NCBI GenBank assembly: GCA_905250885.1
Contig: CAJNOQ010002529.1
Span: 1-23,890, forward strand
DNA length: 23,890 nt
DNA from: Didymodactylos carnosus
Lineage: Eukaryota; Rotifera; Eurotatoria; Philodinida; Philodinidae
Direction of reading: 5' to 3'
The notes beneath the pieces are model-generated. The model ran no database searches. It saw only the letters and a list, made by a program, of their open reading frames with translations, and was not told the DNA's origin. This document shows positions 8,601 to 18,935 of this stretch, piece by piece (within the stretch, counting starts at the first letter, position 1; each line of letters opens with the position of its first letter). The position numbers and the translations under genes were made by a program.

Positions 8601-11419
8601 GGTCAGTGTATTTTTATCATGTTTTCAAAGAAAAAATACCATCTCATGAACAGATTATTGTATTATACGCTACTGATTACATGAAAGAGTTAGAAAGACT
8701 TCTTAAATTATTTGATATTAGGTAAGCAATGCAGAAACTAGTCCAAATCATGATTTTAATATTTTCTCTATTGTTAGGACATTTACTAATTATGGTCTGT
8801 GGCGTGTAATAGCTAATCTTGTGCCGGATATGAGTAAAAATTTTCGCGAATATCATCATGAACTCGCACGTCTTACACAGGTAATAGATTTAACCTATTA
8901 TTATAATAAACTCATTTTACTGTTTCATTAAGGGCGCTGCTCTCAATGGTATTGGTTCCCATTGTTTACTCAATCGTGCTGATGAAACATTTGCTATAGC
9001 AATGACATATATCTACTTAAAATCCCAAACAGAAGTTAATATTCGCGAAGAGGTTGGTTGTAAGGAAATAAATAGTAATTGACTTCTGTTGATAATATTC
9101 TCTTATAGTTACAAGAATTAATTCAAAATATAAGAGAAACTTTTTACGAAACAATAACGATAAATAAATGGATGACAAATGATACAAAAAATGTTGCATT
9201 AGCAAAAGTAAGATAAGTTAGTTCATATCTTCTTTTTTGCTAAATATTGTTATAATTCATCATAAAAATCTATAGGCACAACGTATGAGTGAATTTATTG
9301 CTTATCCATTAGAAGCACTCAACGAGACATATCTTAATACAAGTCACGCTCATGTATGATATAATTGAATGACTTATATTTTTTGCTCTTCTAAATGATG
9401 TTCTTACACTTTAGTTAAATATTACAACAGAATCACATTTGAATAATGTCATTAATTTATTAGAAAATGAAGTAAAAAAGAATATTGCACTATTTCGAAA
9501 ACCTGTCGATAAAAAACAGTAGGTCGTCAAACACACACACATTCACTAACAAAATCTAGTAAAAACTGTAGAGGAACAGATATATTATTTTATATTCTAA
9601 CATGTTGTCTGATAAAATTTATGAAATTGGTTAAACAATTGATTCATTCAACGTAGTTCATTATCATGTTCTTTCTTTTGTGTTAGATGGATGACAAGTT
9701 CGGCACAAGTCAACGCATTGTATGACAGTAATAGAAATGCAATAATAATACCTGTAAATATTCTGCATGAAATAAAAAAATTGTTATTCTGCTATCTTTG
9801 TAAACAATGCGAAGAGTTTCTACCCTTAAATTTTCTCTAGGTTGGCATGACAAGACCATTTCTATATAGTTCAAAGTTTCCGCAGTAAGTCAAATTAATG
9901 GATTGAGCAGAGAAAATGGCGTCCACTTTGCACAATAACACAACACCATATGTATTTAACTACTATATTCTACGATTTCGTTTGCTTTGAAAATAATAGA
10001 GTTTAGCCCATAAACGAAGAGATTTTAGCTTAGGGTAAACTTGAGCCTTCTGAGTTTTGAATATTTTAACTGCGTCAAGCTGCCTATGTTTTAATTGCAT
10101 CGATCTAAATTACATGTTTTCTTGAAAATTTTGACTTTTTCTGAGCACCCATCATTCTCATACGCTACTTCTCGGTTTGACGATCATTTTGTTGACAAAG
10201 TGGAAAATTATGAAACACCGACTGAAAAAATAAAAGGAATTATAGCGCTTGCATTAAAGAGAAACATTTTAAGCAGCATCAATTCCTGATTACGTCCTGT
10301 TTTAAAAGTTAAGAAAATAATGCCTGTGTAAAATACTTTCCTTTCTTATATATCAAGTGTGTATTTTACTTAATATATAGAACTATTGTTCTCATTTAAC
10401 GAAAAACTCGTCGGTTTCAGAAAGTTTTTGACTGCAAAGTGGCGCCATTTTGTTTGACTAGTCGATTGTGCTCCTATATTTGTGTATTAACTTTAGTTAT
10501 GTGATTTATGCTCGAATCGGAATGGTCATTTCTCATGAAATTGTACATGGTTTTGATACAAATGGACGTTATTTTGATGAACATGGAAATTTAAAATATT
10601 GGTGGAATAATGAAACAGATGCTACGTATAAAAACGTATTTAAAAATCTTGTCTTAACACATGCGCCTTTTATATAGTTTTGAAACCATCTAGGGCAGTT
10701 CTCTCTATTTCGTGAGATCGATTAACGAAAAAGAATAATTATATGATACAAAGTATAGACCATTCACTAAACTGACTTACATCACTGTGATATTCTATCA
10801 TTATTCTGAAATTTGCTTATTTTTAGACGGAGCGATGCATAATCGATCAATATTCAAATTATATGTATGAACAAGTTAATATGACAGTAGGTGCTCTCTC
10901 TGTTTTCAGTTTGAACAAGATTCATAACACGTTTATTTCATAATATTTAGCTGAATGGAAATACTACTCGTTCTGAAAATATTGCTGATATTGCCGGTAC
11001 AAAATTAGCTTTTCAGGCATATAAAAGATGGGTGAAGGTACATGGAAATGAACCTCGCTTACCACTACTTGATCATTATGATCCACTTCAACTATTCTTC
11101 ATATCATTTAGTCAAGTAAATTATTTTCTAAATTTTATTAAGTAAAACTTTTAATTAATTATTCACTCCTTTTCAGATTTGGTGTGGAAATTACTTGAGT
11201 GAAAGACTAAAGAAAGATATTCGAGACATGATTCATACACCGTTTCGATACCGGTAATGTTAAAAAAAGAACAATGAAAGAAGAAAACTAAAAACAAAAG
11301 TTGATTTTTCTTTTTCTAGAATGATTGGCTCGTTGCATAGCAGTCACGAATTTGCTAAAGCATTCAAATGTTCCGCTCATGCATCAATGAATAAAAGTCC
11401 AAAATGTACCGTTTTCTAA
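5379..11419 (+). CDS. Neprilysin-like M13 zinc metallopeptidase, type II membrane protein (19 exons, 759 aa)
   Basis: It should hydrolyse small extracellular peptides as a plasma-membrane ectoenzyme (M13 family: neprilysin, ECE). The spliced reading frame is 2280 nt, and all 18 junctions are GT-AG and in phase. Residues 1-53 are a polar cytoplasmic tail and about 54-77 a transmembrane helix. The ectodomain opens with CVTPGC (87-92) and VDPCEDFYQFACGNW (107-121), the M13 N-terminal signature. VNALY is at 551-555 and the zinc motif HEIVH at 593-597. The third zinc ligand lies in ENIAD (655-659), with substrate-side His721 and Arg727 after that. The end is KCTVF. The ectodomain has exactly ten cysteines, as expected for the family, and the length matches (about 750). 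Odd points are GHE changed to SHE, ADxGG changed to ADIAG, and a terminal Trp changed to Phe. I cannot tell the neprilysin from the ECE subgroup. The nearest AATAAA is at 11569. Confidence 0.95.
7105..7257 (+). pseudogene. Exon-like cassette with an in-frame stop inside peptidase intron 4
   Basis: A good acceptor (TTCATTATTTGCAG) and a donor (GTATGTC) frame 153 nt. They are symmetric in phase with the flanking exons, so inclusion would keep the frame. Translation in that phase reads DDFFRLSKFADL, then TAG (7140-7142), then QHPSLTIEES...RRFEYFLLAY. It does not match any part of the M13 fold that I recognise. It could be a poison exon that lowers functional mRNA, or a captured fragment of another gene that has acquired one nonsense change. 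Chance is also possible, since one in three segments keeps frame. Confidence 0.35.
7611..7695. repeat. Short repeat copy with terminal inverted pair in intron 4
   Basis: The 13-mer GACATCGAAATGC (7611-7623) recurs in the same orientation at 6696-6708. The 14-mer CTTGACTAAGCACC (7647-7660) recurs inverted at 6742-6755. TTTATGCATCCA (7629-7640) pairs with its inverse at 7684-7695. This is mobile or rearranged repeat DNA, family unknown. Confidence 0.6.
9913..10451. mobile_element. Transposon-like insert with 19-20 bp terminal inverted repeats in peptidase intron 14
   Basis: The ends AAAATGGCGTCCACTTTGCA (9913-9932) and TGCAAAGTGGCGCCATTTT (10433-10451) are inverted repeats differing by one inserted base. 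The 539-bp span accounts for nearly all of this 612-bp intron. It contains a 64-codon + ORF (10095-10289) with a protein-like stretch (DDHFVDKVENYETPTEKIKG) that I do not recognise. No target-site duplication was evident. It is either a non-autonomous DNA transposon or a decayed longer one. Confidence 0.65.
10497..10635 (+). other. Peptidase exon 15: HExxH catalytic exon
   Basis: It encodes IGMVISHEIVHGFD followed by GRYFDEHGNLKYWW. The two histidines of HEIVH bind zinc and the glutamate activates water, as in all M13 enzymes. The usual Gly before HE is Ser here. Lost or badly spliced copies of this exon would abolish activity. Confidence 0.9.
10951..11115 (+). other. Peptidase exon 17: third zinc ligand
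   Basis: It encodes RSENIADIAGTKLAFQAY. The Glu of ENIAD is the third zinc ligand and the Asp positions the first His of HExxH. The next positions are usually xGG but are IAG here. The distance between HExxH and ENIAD is 62 residues, as in the family. Confidence 0.9.
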
Positions 11420-11568
11420 TTAAAATATTCTATTACGACATCTCGATTCCGGTGATTCTTTTCTTCTATCATTTCATTTATGTATTATGAATTAAACTCT
11501 TTTTTTGCGTATATCTACAATTTTGCTGCATGAGTATTATTACTACGAAACGCTGTGTTTAAAAATTG

Positions 11569-11574
11569 AATAAA
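11569..11574 (+). terminator. Polyadenylation signal candidate of the peptidase gene
   Basis: AATAAA lies 150 bp after the stop codon. It is the first exact match downstream. AT-rich context makes chance matches common, and further copies occur near 11840-11870. Confidence 0.45.
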
Positions 11575-12234
11575 ATATCTTAAATGCATAATTTTTTCTT
11601 CTTCTACAATATGTACATATCTGTTGTTGGTTTTTTTTTTTGTAGACTATGTCAGTGTCAAAATGTGTTTTTCTCTGTTTTCTAATTATTTAACTCTTTT
11701 AGATTATGAAAAATTAGTCATAATTTTAATTTTTGTTTTATTAATTTAAGATACTTTTTTTGTTCAGTTAGATTTATTTTGACTTTTTAAATATTAATTA
11801 TTTTGTCAAATTATATTCTACTTCCTTAGATGTGTCTGCATAATAAATGTAAACGAATTAATAAATAAACTTACCGAGTTAGTCGATTTACAAGTCAAAA
11901 TGACATGATTATAAGATGTAATATACTATACTATTTACACGAACAATCGTATTGTACTATAGGAAAGAGTTTCACTTGCATGTGTATCATACTGAGAAGT
12001 ATTTACTTGAGAAAATAACGATGATAATAAGAAGATTTATCAACGAAGTGTATATTGAACTTTTTTTCTTAATTGGTCGATGAACAACATTCACAAATGG
12101 CATTTTCTTCTATATTACACGCTTGTGATAGTCACAACAGGGTGTCCCACTTACATCAGATGTGTGTAACAAGACATATTAAATCAAATTGCAACAAATT
12201 ATACGCAGTATACTCTTTTTCTTCATTGATGAAA

Positions 12235-12255
12235 AGAGAGAGAGAGAGAGACAGA
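12235..12255. repeat. GA dinucleotide microsatellite
   Basis: A run of GA repeats, interrupted once by ACAGAGG at its end. It lies inside a spurious 75-codon frame. Confidence 0.7.
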
Positions 12256-15200
12256 GGAAGAAAAATTCATTTTACTATAATTATTCAGACACTACATTAA
12301 CAAGTTGTTATATCAGGTTTGTCATGAAAATATACAGACGTTATAAAATTGTCTAACTTAGTTCTCTAAAAAAACCTTGTTGTATTATAAAATCAACAAC
12401 CGATAGTACATCATATCTTCGGATTTTCTAAAAATGTCGTACAATTTTCTACATTCTATTAGTAGATAGAAATTTTGTTGACCTTTGTGCGTGTTGTGTG
12501 AATGTAGTTATTATCATTCAATAGTCTATAAAGTATTTTTAGAAATAGAGTTAGTTAATCCTTCTTATTTTTTTTTTTTGTCGGTCAAATTAAAACGATG
12601 CCTTAGGTGATACGTGTATCAAAAGTAACTTGTTAAAAACTATCTCATCTCTTCTTTATTTATATATACTATGACATTAGTCGTATTTCCTCTATACTAC
12701 GTTCATTAAAACTATTTCGGTTAAATACTTAATTCATTCGGGTACAATACATAGTCTATTTATAGCCGACGGTCAGCATCGTCACCACTAATCTAGCGCT
12801 TCAGTTTTAACAAATATTTCATCTAAAAAAAAAAAACAGAAGAATAGAAGAGAATGGAACTATTCAAGAAGAACAGATTTTTTTTTCTTCTTTTGTTATA
12901 TTTTTATTAAAATGTTCAATACAAATCTTGTTGTACACACTTTCAGTTGTTGAACCTAAAGGTAACATTTTTATTCTTTTTTTTTTTGTTGTACAGAATA
13001 AGAATATAGACGCGTACACCAGCTTAGAACAGACACTAATCGGTAAATTACAAATTATGTAAGAAATAGAGAAAGAGACGAGTCTAAAGACATTTTTTGA
13101 CAGAAGAAGATCATGGATAAATATATTTTTCAATGTTATGAATTGATCTATTCGACTCTTGTTTTTCTATTTATTGCGGTAAATTTATGGCGAATAAAAA
13201 ATTCGTTTGTTTGAAGTTGATAATTTTTTTTTTTTAAATTTCTTTTCTTTTTTTTTTCTTTCTGCCTTTTCCAATAGTTAATATTTGTTCACACAATAGA
13301 GAAGACATTATTATAGTTTCCTACAATGTTTATTTGTGTATTTATGTATTTTAATTAGTTAGTCAATATGTTCTCTTTCGTTATTTGGTTTCTTCTTCAG
13401 GTAAGAGCAGGGTAATTTTAGTTGAAAAGAGAAATACTCAAATGGTACTCTTCACTTCTTTTTTTTTGTATCAAATTCAAAATAAGCCAAAAATTTCTAG
13501 AAAATGTTGACATTGGCTTGTCAAAAAGTTTCTAATTCTACTATCATGTGTGGTAGCAAGCTTTTATTTTTTGACGAAAAACAATGGAGAATTTGCCAAT
13601 ATGACAAAAATGTGAAAAGTATTTCTTTTAATTGTAAGTTTCTCTATATTTTTATGGAATAAAATAATAAAATAGAGCGAAGAGAAGTATAAAAAAGAAT
13701 TTAAATGTTTTCTCTTACCAATCGTTTAAGCTGCCGAAATTGTCGTTATTAAAAGATTTCGAAACGATGATTCTTGTAATATCTACGCAGGTCACGTGAA
13801 CTTAGATGAGATAAAATTAAGAGAGAGTCATTTGAAGAAGCAGTGTAATAATAATAGTATCTCAAACAGGACAAGCTTTTCAAAAAAGTTATTAAAAGGT
13901 ATTTGTGTTTAGTAAGAACGTTAAAATTTAGTTCACTCCTTTCTTCACCTGAAAACTCTGTCCTTCAATAACGATTTGAATCTCTTAAGTACTTGAACAG
14001 ATGAATCTTATAGATAGTATTTAGTAAAATTGAGTGAAGGATCAGATTTAGTTCGTCTTTTCTATATTTTGATCCCTCACTATTTTCCTTCATCACTTAC
14101 AATTTATCCAAGGATATATCTCATGTTACTCTGTAGATAAATTAGAATAAAAATCATTTGAAATTAATAGATTTTTTTTCTTATCCGAGTGAATATCGAA
14201 CATTTTTTATGTGTGGTAATCGAATATACGGTATGAACATGATAGGTGGTTACTATACTCATCCGTTTACATGTAGATACACATAAATAAAACAAAACAT
14301 ATAATGTTTGCAATGCTAAACTCTATTTACTTCCGAGCGAATAATAAATTTTTTCTTCTTTTTTCTTTTGTTGTGTTTTTTCAATAAGGAAATAGACCGA
14401 TGAGACAAGACAGGCGCAAATATTAAGATGATGACGACGATGATGTGACTGAATCTCGTTGTTAAATATATATACGTCACAATTTTGTAGATGTTATAAT
14501 TTGTATTTGTCATAGTATCATGTACTCTCAATGACATTATATTCTTATTACGATCAATTGCAACTGCTATTACTGCTATTATCGATTCCTCTCTCTATCT
14601 CATATTACATTTTCTCCTACTTCACGTTGTTTTATGTTCAATTAGAAGGAGAATTGATTTTCAACATACACAAAATTCATAATTATTACTAAACATGTAT
14701 ATAATGGCGTTGAAAGAACAATGAACGTGCCGTCTATACATAGTGATGTATTAATTTACATATTAGTGAACAGTTGGTATGTATGTACATGCACATTCTT
14801 TAGATTAATTAAATATATGTGATAAAGAATGCGTGTGTTAGTCAAACGAGGTAAAATAAGTTTTATTACACACTATATTTACAAGGTACCATTGATCACG
14901 ATTGACATAATCATGATTAGACAACGAAGAATCTATTATTTAAACGTTAAGAATTTAATTATGATTAATTATAATCATGTTCGAAACATGAGTAAGTAAA
15001 TCATAACTAATGAACGTTTTATTATCATTAAGTGTAGTGTAATCGTTAACTGTTATAAAACTACGATGTATATAAAAATGTTAAAGACTCTTGAAAAAGA
15101 AAAATCCTTGCTAAAAGTATCTCATTAGTTTCTAGTTGGCAATGAATATAAATTATGCCCTATTTTTCTCTTCATAGTGACAGCTGCTGTACAATAATTA

Positions 15201-15363
15201 AAGTACTGGGAGAATTGTTCTGTACAGGTTCTATTGCAAACAGACTAGTCATTTAGCTCCGGCAGGTGATTTTGCAAAACGAACTTGAAACTGTCATAAC
15301 TCTGTTTACATTTGAAGAAAAAAAATTTTCTTATTGGCAATGACTATCACGTTGTACTCTCTA

Positions 15364-15621
15364 CGTAGCTTACAAAACGAATATCGGTTTTGGCATTTGC
15401 TCCTAATAGAAACCAATAACCGTATTGTACAGTCCTGCTTAACCGTTCCGCAGAATACGCTTGAACGTTTTTTCCTCTGATACAAAACCTAAATCCGTTT
15501 CTTCACAAGGCAAAAAACGTTCAGGCGTATTCTGCGGAACGGTTAAGCAGGACTGTACTATACGGATATTGGTTTCTATTAGGAGCAAATGCCAAAACCG
15601 ATATTCGTTTTGTAAGTTACG
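15364..15621. repeat. Foldback element 3: 110-bp arms, 38-base loop
   Basis: The arms 15364-15473 and 15512-15621 are inverted copies with only 4 mismatches in 110. The outer ends read CGTAGCTTAC and GTAAGTTACG. It is GC-richer than its surroundings. Farther out, CTCTCTA (left) and TAGAGAG (right) may extend the symmetry, with a short A/T insertion on the right. No target duplication was found. It is likely a miniature inverted-repeat element, and if transcribed it would give a long, nearly perfect double strand. Confidence 0.9.
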
Positions 15622-15990
15622 GATTTTTTTTTAGAGAGCGATTCTACGATATCTCACTAATGTCCACACCTATCTGACATTCGAGGATAATGAGCTAAGT
15701 CGCGTATTTATCTGTTAAAGGTGGGAAATGTGCTCTAAAAAGACTATTTGGAGATAATTTTTATTGAAGAGAGCTGACCTACTTTTCTATTCATCCTCAG
15801 TAATATTGTATTTGTGATTCCTTTCTTCTTTTTTCTCGTGCAAAAATAAAAACTCTGTGGAAAATTAATATCATAAACTTTTTAGGACAACTTTGAAGAT
15901 GGGTAACACCATCACCATGTCGATCTATATTTCTATTTTGATATGACCTCACTTTTTCTGTCGGTTAATAGGATGTTTACACGATATTCT
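15622..15990. other. Spacer between two mobile elements
   Basis: No gene or clear repeat is seen. A few bases (TTAGCTC-like and CTCTCTA-like) hint at a degenerate outer extension of foldback 3, too weak to call. Confidence 0.4.
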
Positions 15991-16236
15991 TTAACCCTGA
16001 TCCGACCACCTATAATATGTCCAAATTCTATCGGTTTCATTTTGATACTGCCTAAACACAATGGTAAGATTTTACCCTTTTACTTTATATTCCACTGAAT
16101 GACAATAAGGTGTACTATCAATATAAACTGATTGCATCCACTCATTATTTATCTGACAGAGCAGCAAGACATATCTTCAAAGCACTCGTTTTCGTCTGGG
16201 ATTCGTACGGATCCCAGATGAACGAATGAGGGTTAA
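15991..16236. mobile_element. piggyBac-type miniature element with TTAA target duplication
   Basis: The element 15995-16232 is flanked by TTAA on both sides (15991-15994, 16233-16236). It begins CCCTGATCCGACCACCT and ends, read inverted, CCCTCATTCGTTCATCT (12 of 17 matching). TTAA duplication with CCC...GGG ends is the hallmark of the piggyBac superfamily. At 238 bp it has no transposase, so it is non-autonomous. Its right end contains a hairpin (16185-16202 with 16211-16230) around CTGGGAT/ATCCCAG, which could be a subterminal transposase site. The ends are diverged, so it is not recent. Confidence 0.65.
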
Positions 16237-17473
16237 TCATGATTAAATTATTGTTGATTATGATTATAAGTCGGTAGTGTCTACAAGACAAAGTCTTTCA
16301 TAATGATTAATTTTTATACATGGCACTATATAAACGTAAACGTGAACACGACAATTTTACTCAATATTAAATAACATCATATAACTTTTTCTGGATTTCT
16401 AACATTTTCATTTACTTATTTGAATCAATATATGCATTTTTAACTATCTTTTTTTTACGCAAATGTTTTCTGTCTAATTGCATATTGTAAATACGAACTG
16501 AATGATTTTATGCTAGATTGAGATGTATGTTGAAATCGGAAGACTAATATTTAATATTTTAGGAAATAAGAATTCTTAAAAGGGGAAGTCTTCATCATTT
16601 TGGATTAAAATTTTTTTATTTTTATTTCTATAACCTAAGATGAAAATCTTTTTTTTTTTTCTAGTTTGTTTATCATGAAATTTGATAAAAACTGAATATA
16701 GAAGTTAGATGATATAGATTATTGTATGTGTCATTGATATTGAGTTGTCAGACACCTATCGTACATTCAACTTCAATCGCCTATAGATGACAAGATAAAT
16801 TTTCGTAGCCTTCATGTGTATGTACAAATTCTTTCTTTGTTTTTCTTTCGTCTCATTTTTAATAATGGACATAATAATACATGAGAAATTAAATACAATA
16901 ATTCTTAAAATAATTATAAAAACAAAAATTTAACTAAAACAAGACTGGTAGGAAAACAGGGACATCAACTTCAATCGTCATCAAGAAATAAAAGATTTTC
17001 TTTTTCTTTTTGTTATTGTTTTATGATGCAGAAAACTGACATAAATGTCATATTCGTGCTATTTTTTGAAGATAGATAAAACAGTTGCATAAGTTTCTTT
17101 GGTTCTTATTAACAGAAAGAATGTTTTAACGAGTAAACATGTTAGATAGTTTAAATATAAATGTGCACTAAACGTAAGCACAATGTTTTACATTTTTTTT
17201 TTGATCATTCTTTACTCGGATTAAGAAACAATTGTATAGTTAATTCGAGTTCGACAGAGTAAATTTCAATTATAAACTATTAGAACATGTTCTTCTCTGT
17301 ACGAGTTTTCTACATAGTTTTCAAAAATTTCAATTTTGATAGACAATGTTAATAAAAAAAATAAAAAAGAATTATTTCAGAAAGAAAATTGATGTCACCT
17401 TGAGATTTTCTCACTTCTGTTTTTTTCTGACATGTTTATCATCTTGTTATAGTTCATCCTATACAACCATATG

Positions 17474-17496
17474 TATATATATATATATATATATAT
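17474..17496. repeat. TA dinucleotide microsatellite
   Basis: About 11-12 TA units inside ATGTATA...TATGTATA context. It makes a spurious Tyr-Ile frame. Confidence 0.8.
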
Positions 17497-17836
17497 GTAT
17501 ACCATATCTACTATTGTACATTTTAGTCTGCATGAGAAGTATGCCATATTTTATGATAATGAGGCGTATGTACACTTAGTGATTTAATGATGAAAAAAAA
17601 AAAGAAAGAAAAATCTTTAATAAATATAGTAGGTGCAAGCGAATATGAAGAGAAATTGAACATAAGTTTGTTTTGTTTTGTTTTTTTGATGTGACAATAA
17701 ATATATAAAATTAAAAGAAAAGTATAGATGTAACTATGTTCACTTATATAATAAGATTCCTACGTGACAAGAGAATTACGAAGTAAATTTTTATGTGTAT
17801 AGAATTTTATAACAAATAGTTTGATGGAGTGTTTGC

Positions 17837-17862
17837 ATATATATATATATATATATATATAA
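17837..17862. repeat. AT dinucleotide microsatellite
   Basis: About 12-13 AT units, 340 bp from the previous TA tract. It is the cause of two overlapping spurious minus-strand frames. Confidence 0.8.
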
Positions 17863-18935
17863 CAACAGTTAAAACAGTATATACATACATAAAAGTGAAA
17901 CGTGGTAATATGTTCACTAGAATGGTACTTGATCGGATACACATATATATACCATAACGTATTATTGAAAAATATCTTCTGATAATAAACATGTTTAATG
18001 ATGTTTATTTTCAGCCAAGTTAACGTTTGAAAATTTATCATACGATATGAAATGTTTAGACTTTTATGAGAAAAGTTTTAAAAAACATTTAAAAACATAT
18101 TCTACTAGTATACAGTTCGTAAATTGATCGTTTTATTATGCATACAGAAGATCAAAATCGTAATATATTATTAATAATCGTTCTATTTTCAATATTTCGA
18201 CTTTTTTTGCCTGTTATTTCAACATGAATTAATCTAGTGTATTTAAATTCGGACATTTTGAATAAAATTTTATAATAAGGTTGTAAAATGTGCAGTGATG
18301 CCTATGTATTCGACCATATTTTACATATTGTTTAATCAAGCATGTTTTTTGTCATCTTTCATTTTGTTTTTCACAGAATATATATAGAGCCTAACCGTTT
18401 TTAATGTTTATTTTTAGATGATGAAAAGAAACACTCTTCTTGAAAATCAATTATTATACATTTTTATTAAACAATCAAAACGGCTAATGTTTATATATTA
18501 TACATATTAATAAAATATTGTTGAAAAATATTTGTTCTACACATATAATTAAAGCGATAAAGTACACCACCATCACCGCTACCAATACATACTACTAATA
18601 GAGATCGTGTATATTAACACCTTTTTGTTCCGACCTTTTTTTTTTTTTTGATTCTTTCTTTTTTTTTTTTTCTTCTTTCGTTTAATGTATTAATCATTTA
18701 CAGTCTACAATAATCTCCTGAGAGTATTATATTCTATTTATATTTAAAAACAAGAAATCGAACGCGCTCATTCTCTATTTTTTTTTTATCCATTGATATA
18801 GTCGATTTCGAATTCTCTATAAATGTCATATCAAAAATCAGCGACAACTTTTTTTCTACTTTTTTGTTGTTCATCAAGAAAATATCTCGAATAATTAAAT
18901 AAGTTGAAATTTCCGGTACGTGTGTATAATCAAAA

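Larger units (their letters stand above)
5379..11419 (+). other. Exon map of the M13 peptidase gene
   Basis: Exons: 5379-5631, 5960-6094, 6155-6214, 6275-6358, 7861-8072, 8134-8304, 8513-8721, 8778-8880, 8933-9052, 9109-9207, 9276-9353, 9415-9518, 9687-9753, 9841-9884, 10497-10635, 10827-10886, 10951-11115, 11177-11253, 11320-11419. Eleven of 18 introns are 52-68 bp. The long ones are intron 1 (328), 4 (1502), 6 (208), 12 (168), 14 (612) and 15 (191). I set boundaries by GT-AG sites plus continuity with the M13 fold. The least certain is the donor of exon 15 at 10635, where a second GT (10626) exists but would break the frame into exon 16. Confidence 0.85.
11420..15363. other. Gene-poor T-tract-rich spacer, left part
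   Basis: Apart from the peptidase 3' UTR, I see no exon on either strand. Frames such as 12073-12300 (+), 12864-13133 (-) and 14316-14537 (-) are driven by simple sequence and lack splice context. There are long T runs (near 12568, 12978, 13230, 13247), a GA repeat at 12235-12255, an imperfect hairpin near 14026-14095 and a TAAT-rich stretch near 14908-15012. Confidence 0.5.
16237..18935. other. Gene-poor spacer, right part
   Basis: No exon is supported on either strand. It contains two TA microsatellites, many T runs (18636-18649, 18659-18671) and scattered TAAT motifs. The promoter and 5' UTR of the downstream two-exon gene must lie in the final portion. An acceptor-like TTTACAG near 18704 could end a 5'-UTR intron. 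Confidence 0.5.

Noticed and set aside
12073-12300. 75-codon + ORF with Arg-Glu repeats
   Set aside because: The Arg-Glu part is the GA microsatellite, and the rest has no splice partner or recognisable pattern.
14026-14095. Imperfect hairpin around GTGAAGGATCA/TGATCCCTCAC
   Set aside because: Arms of about 11 bp with mismatches, not clearly above expectation in AT-rich DNA.
17346-18041. ORFs on both strands around the TA/AT microsatellites
   Set aside because: They consist mainly of Tyr-Ile runs from dinucleotide repeats and T-rich DNA.
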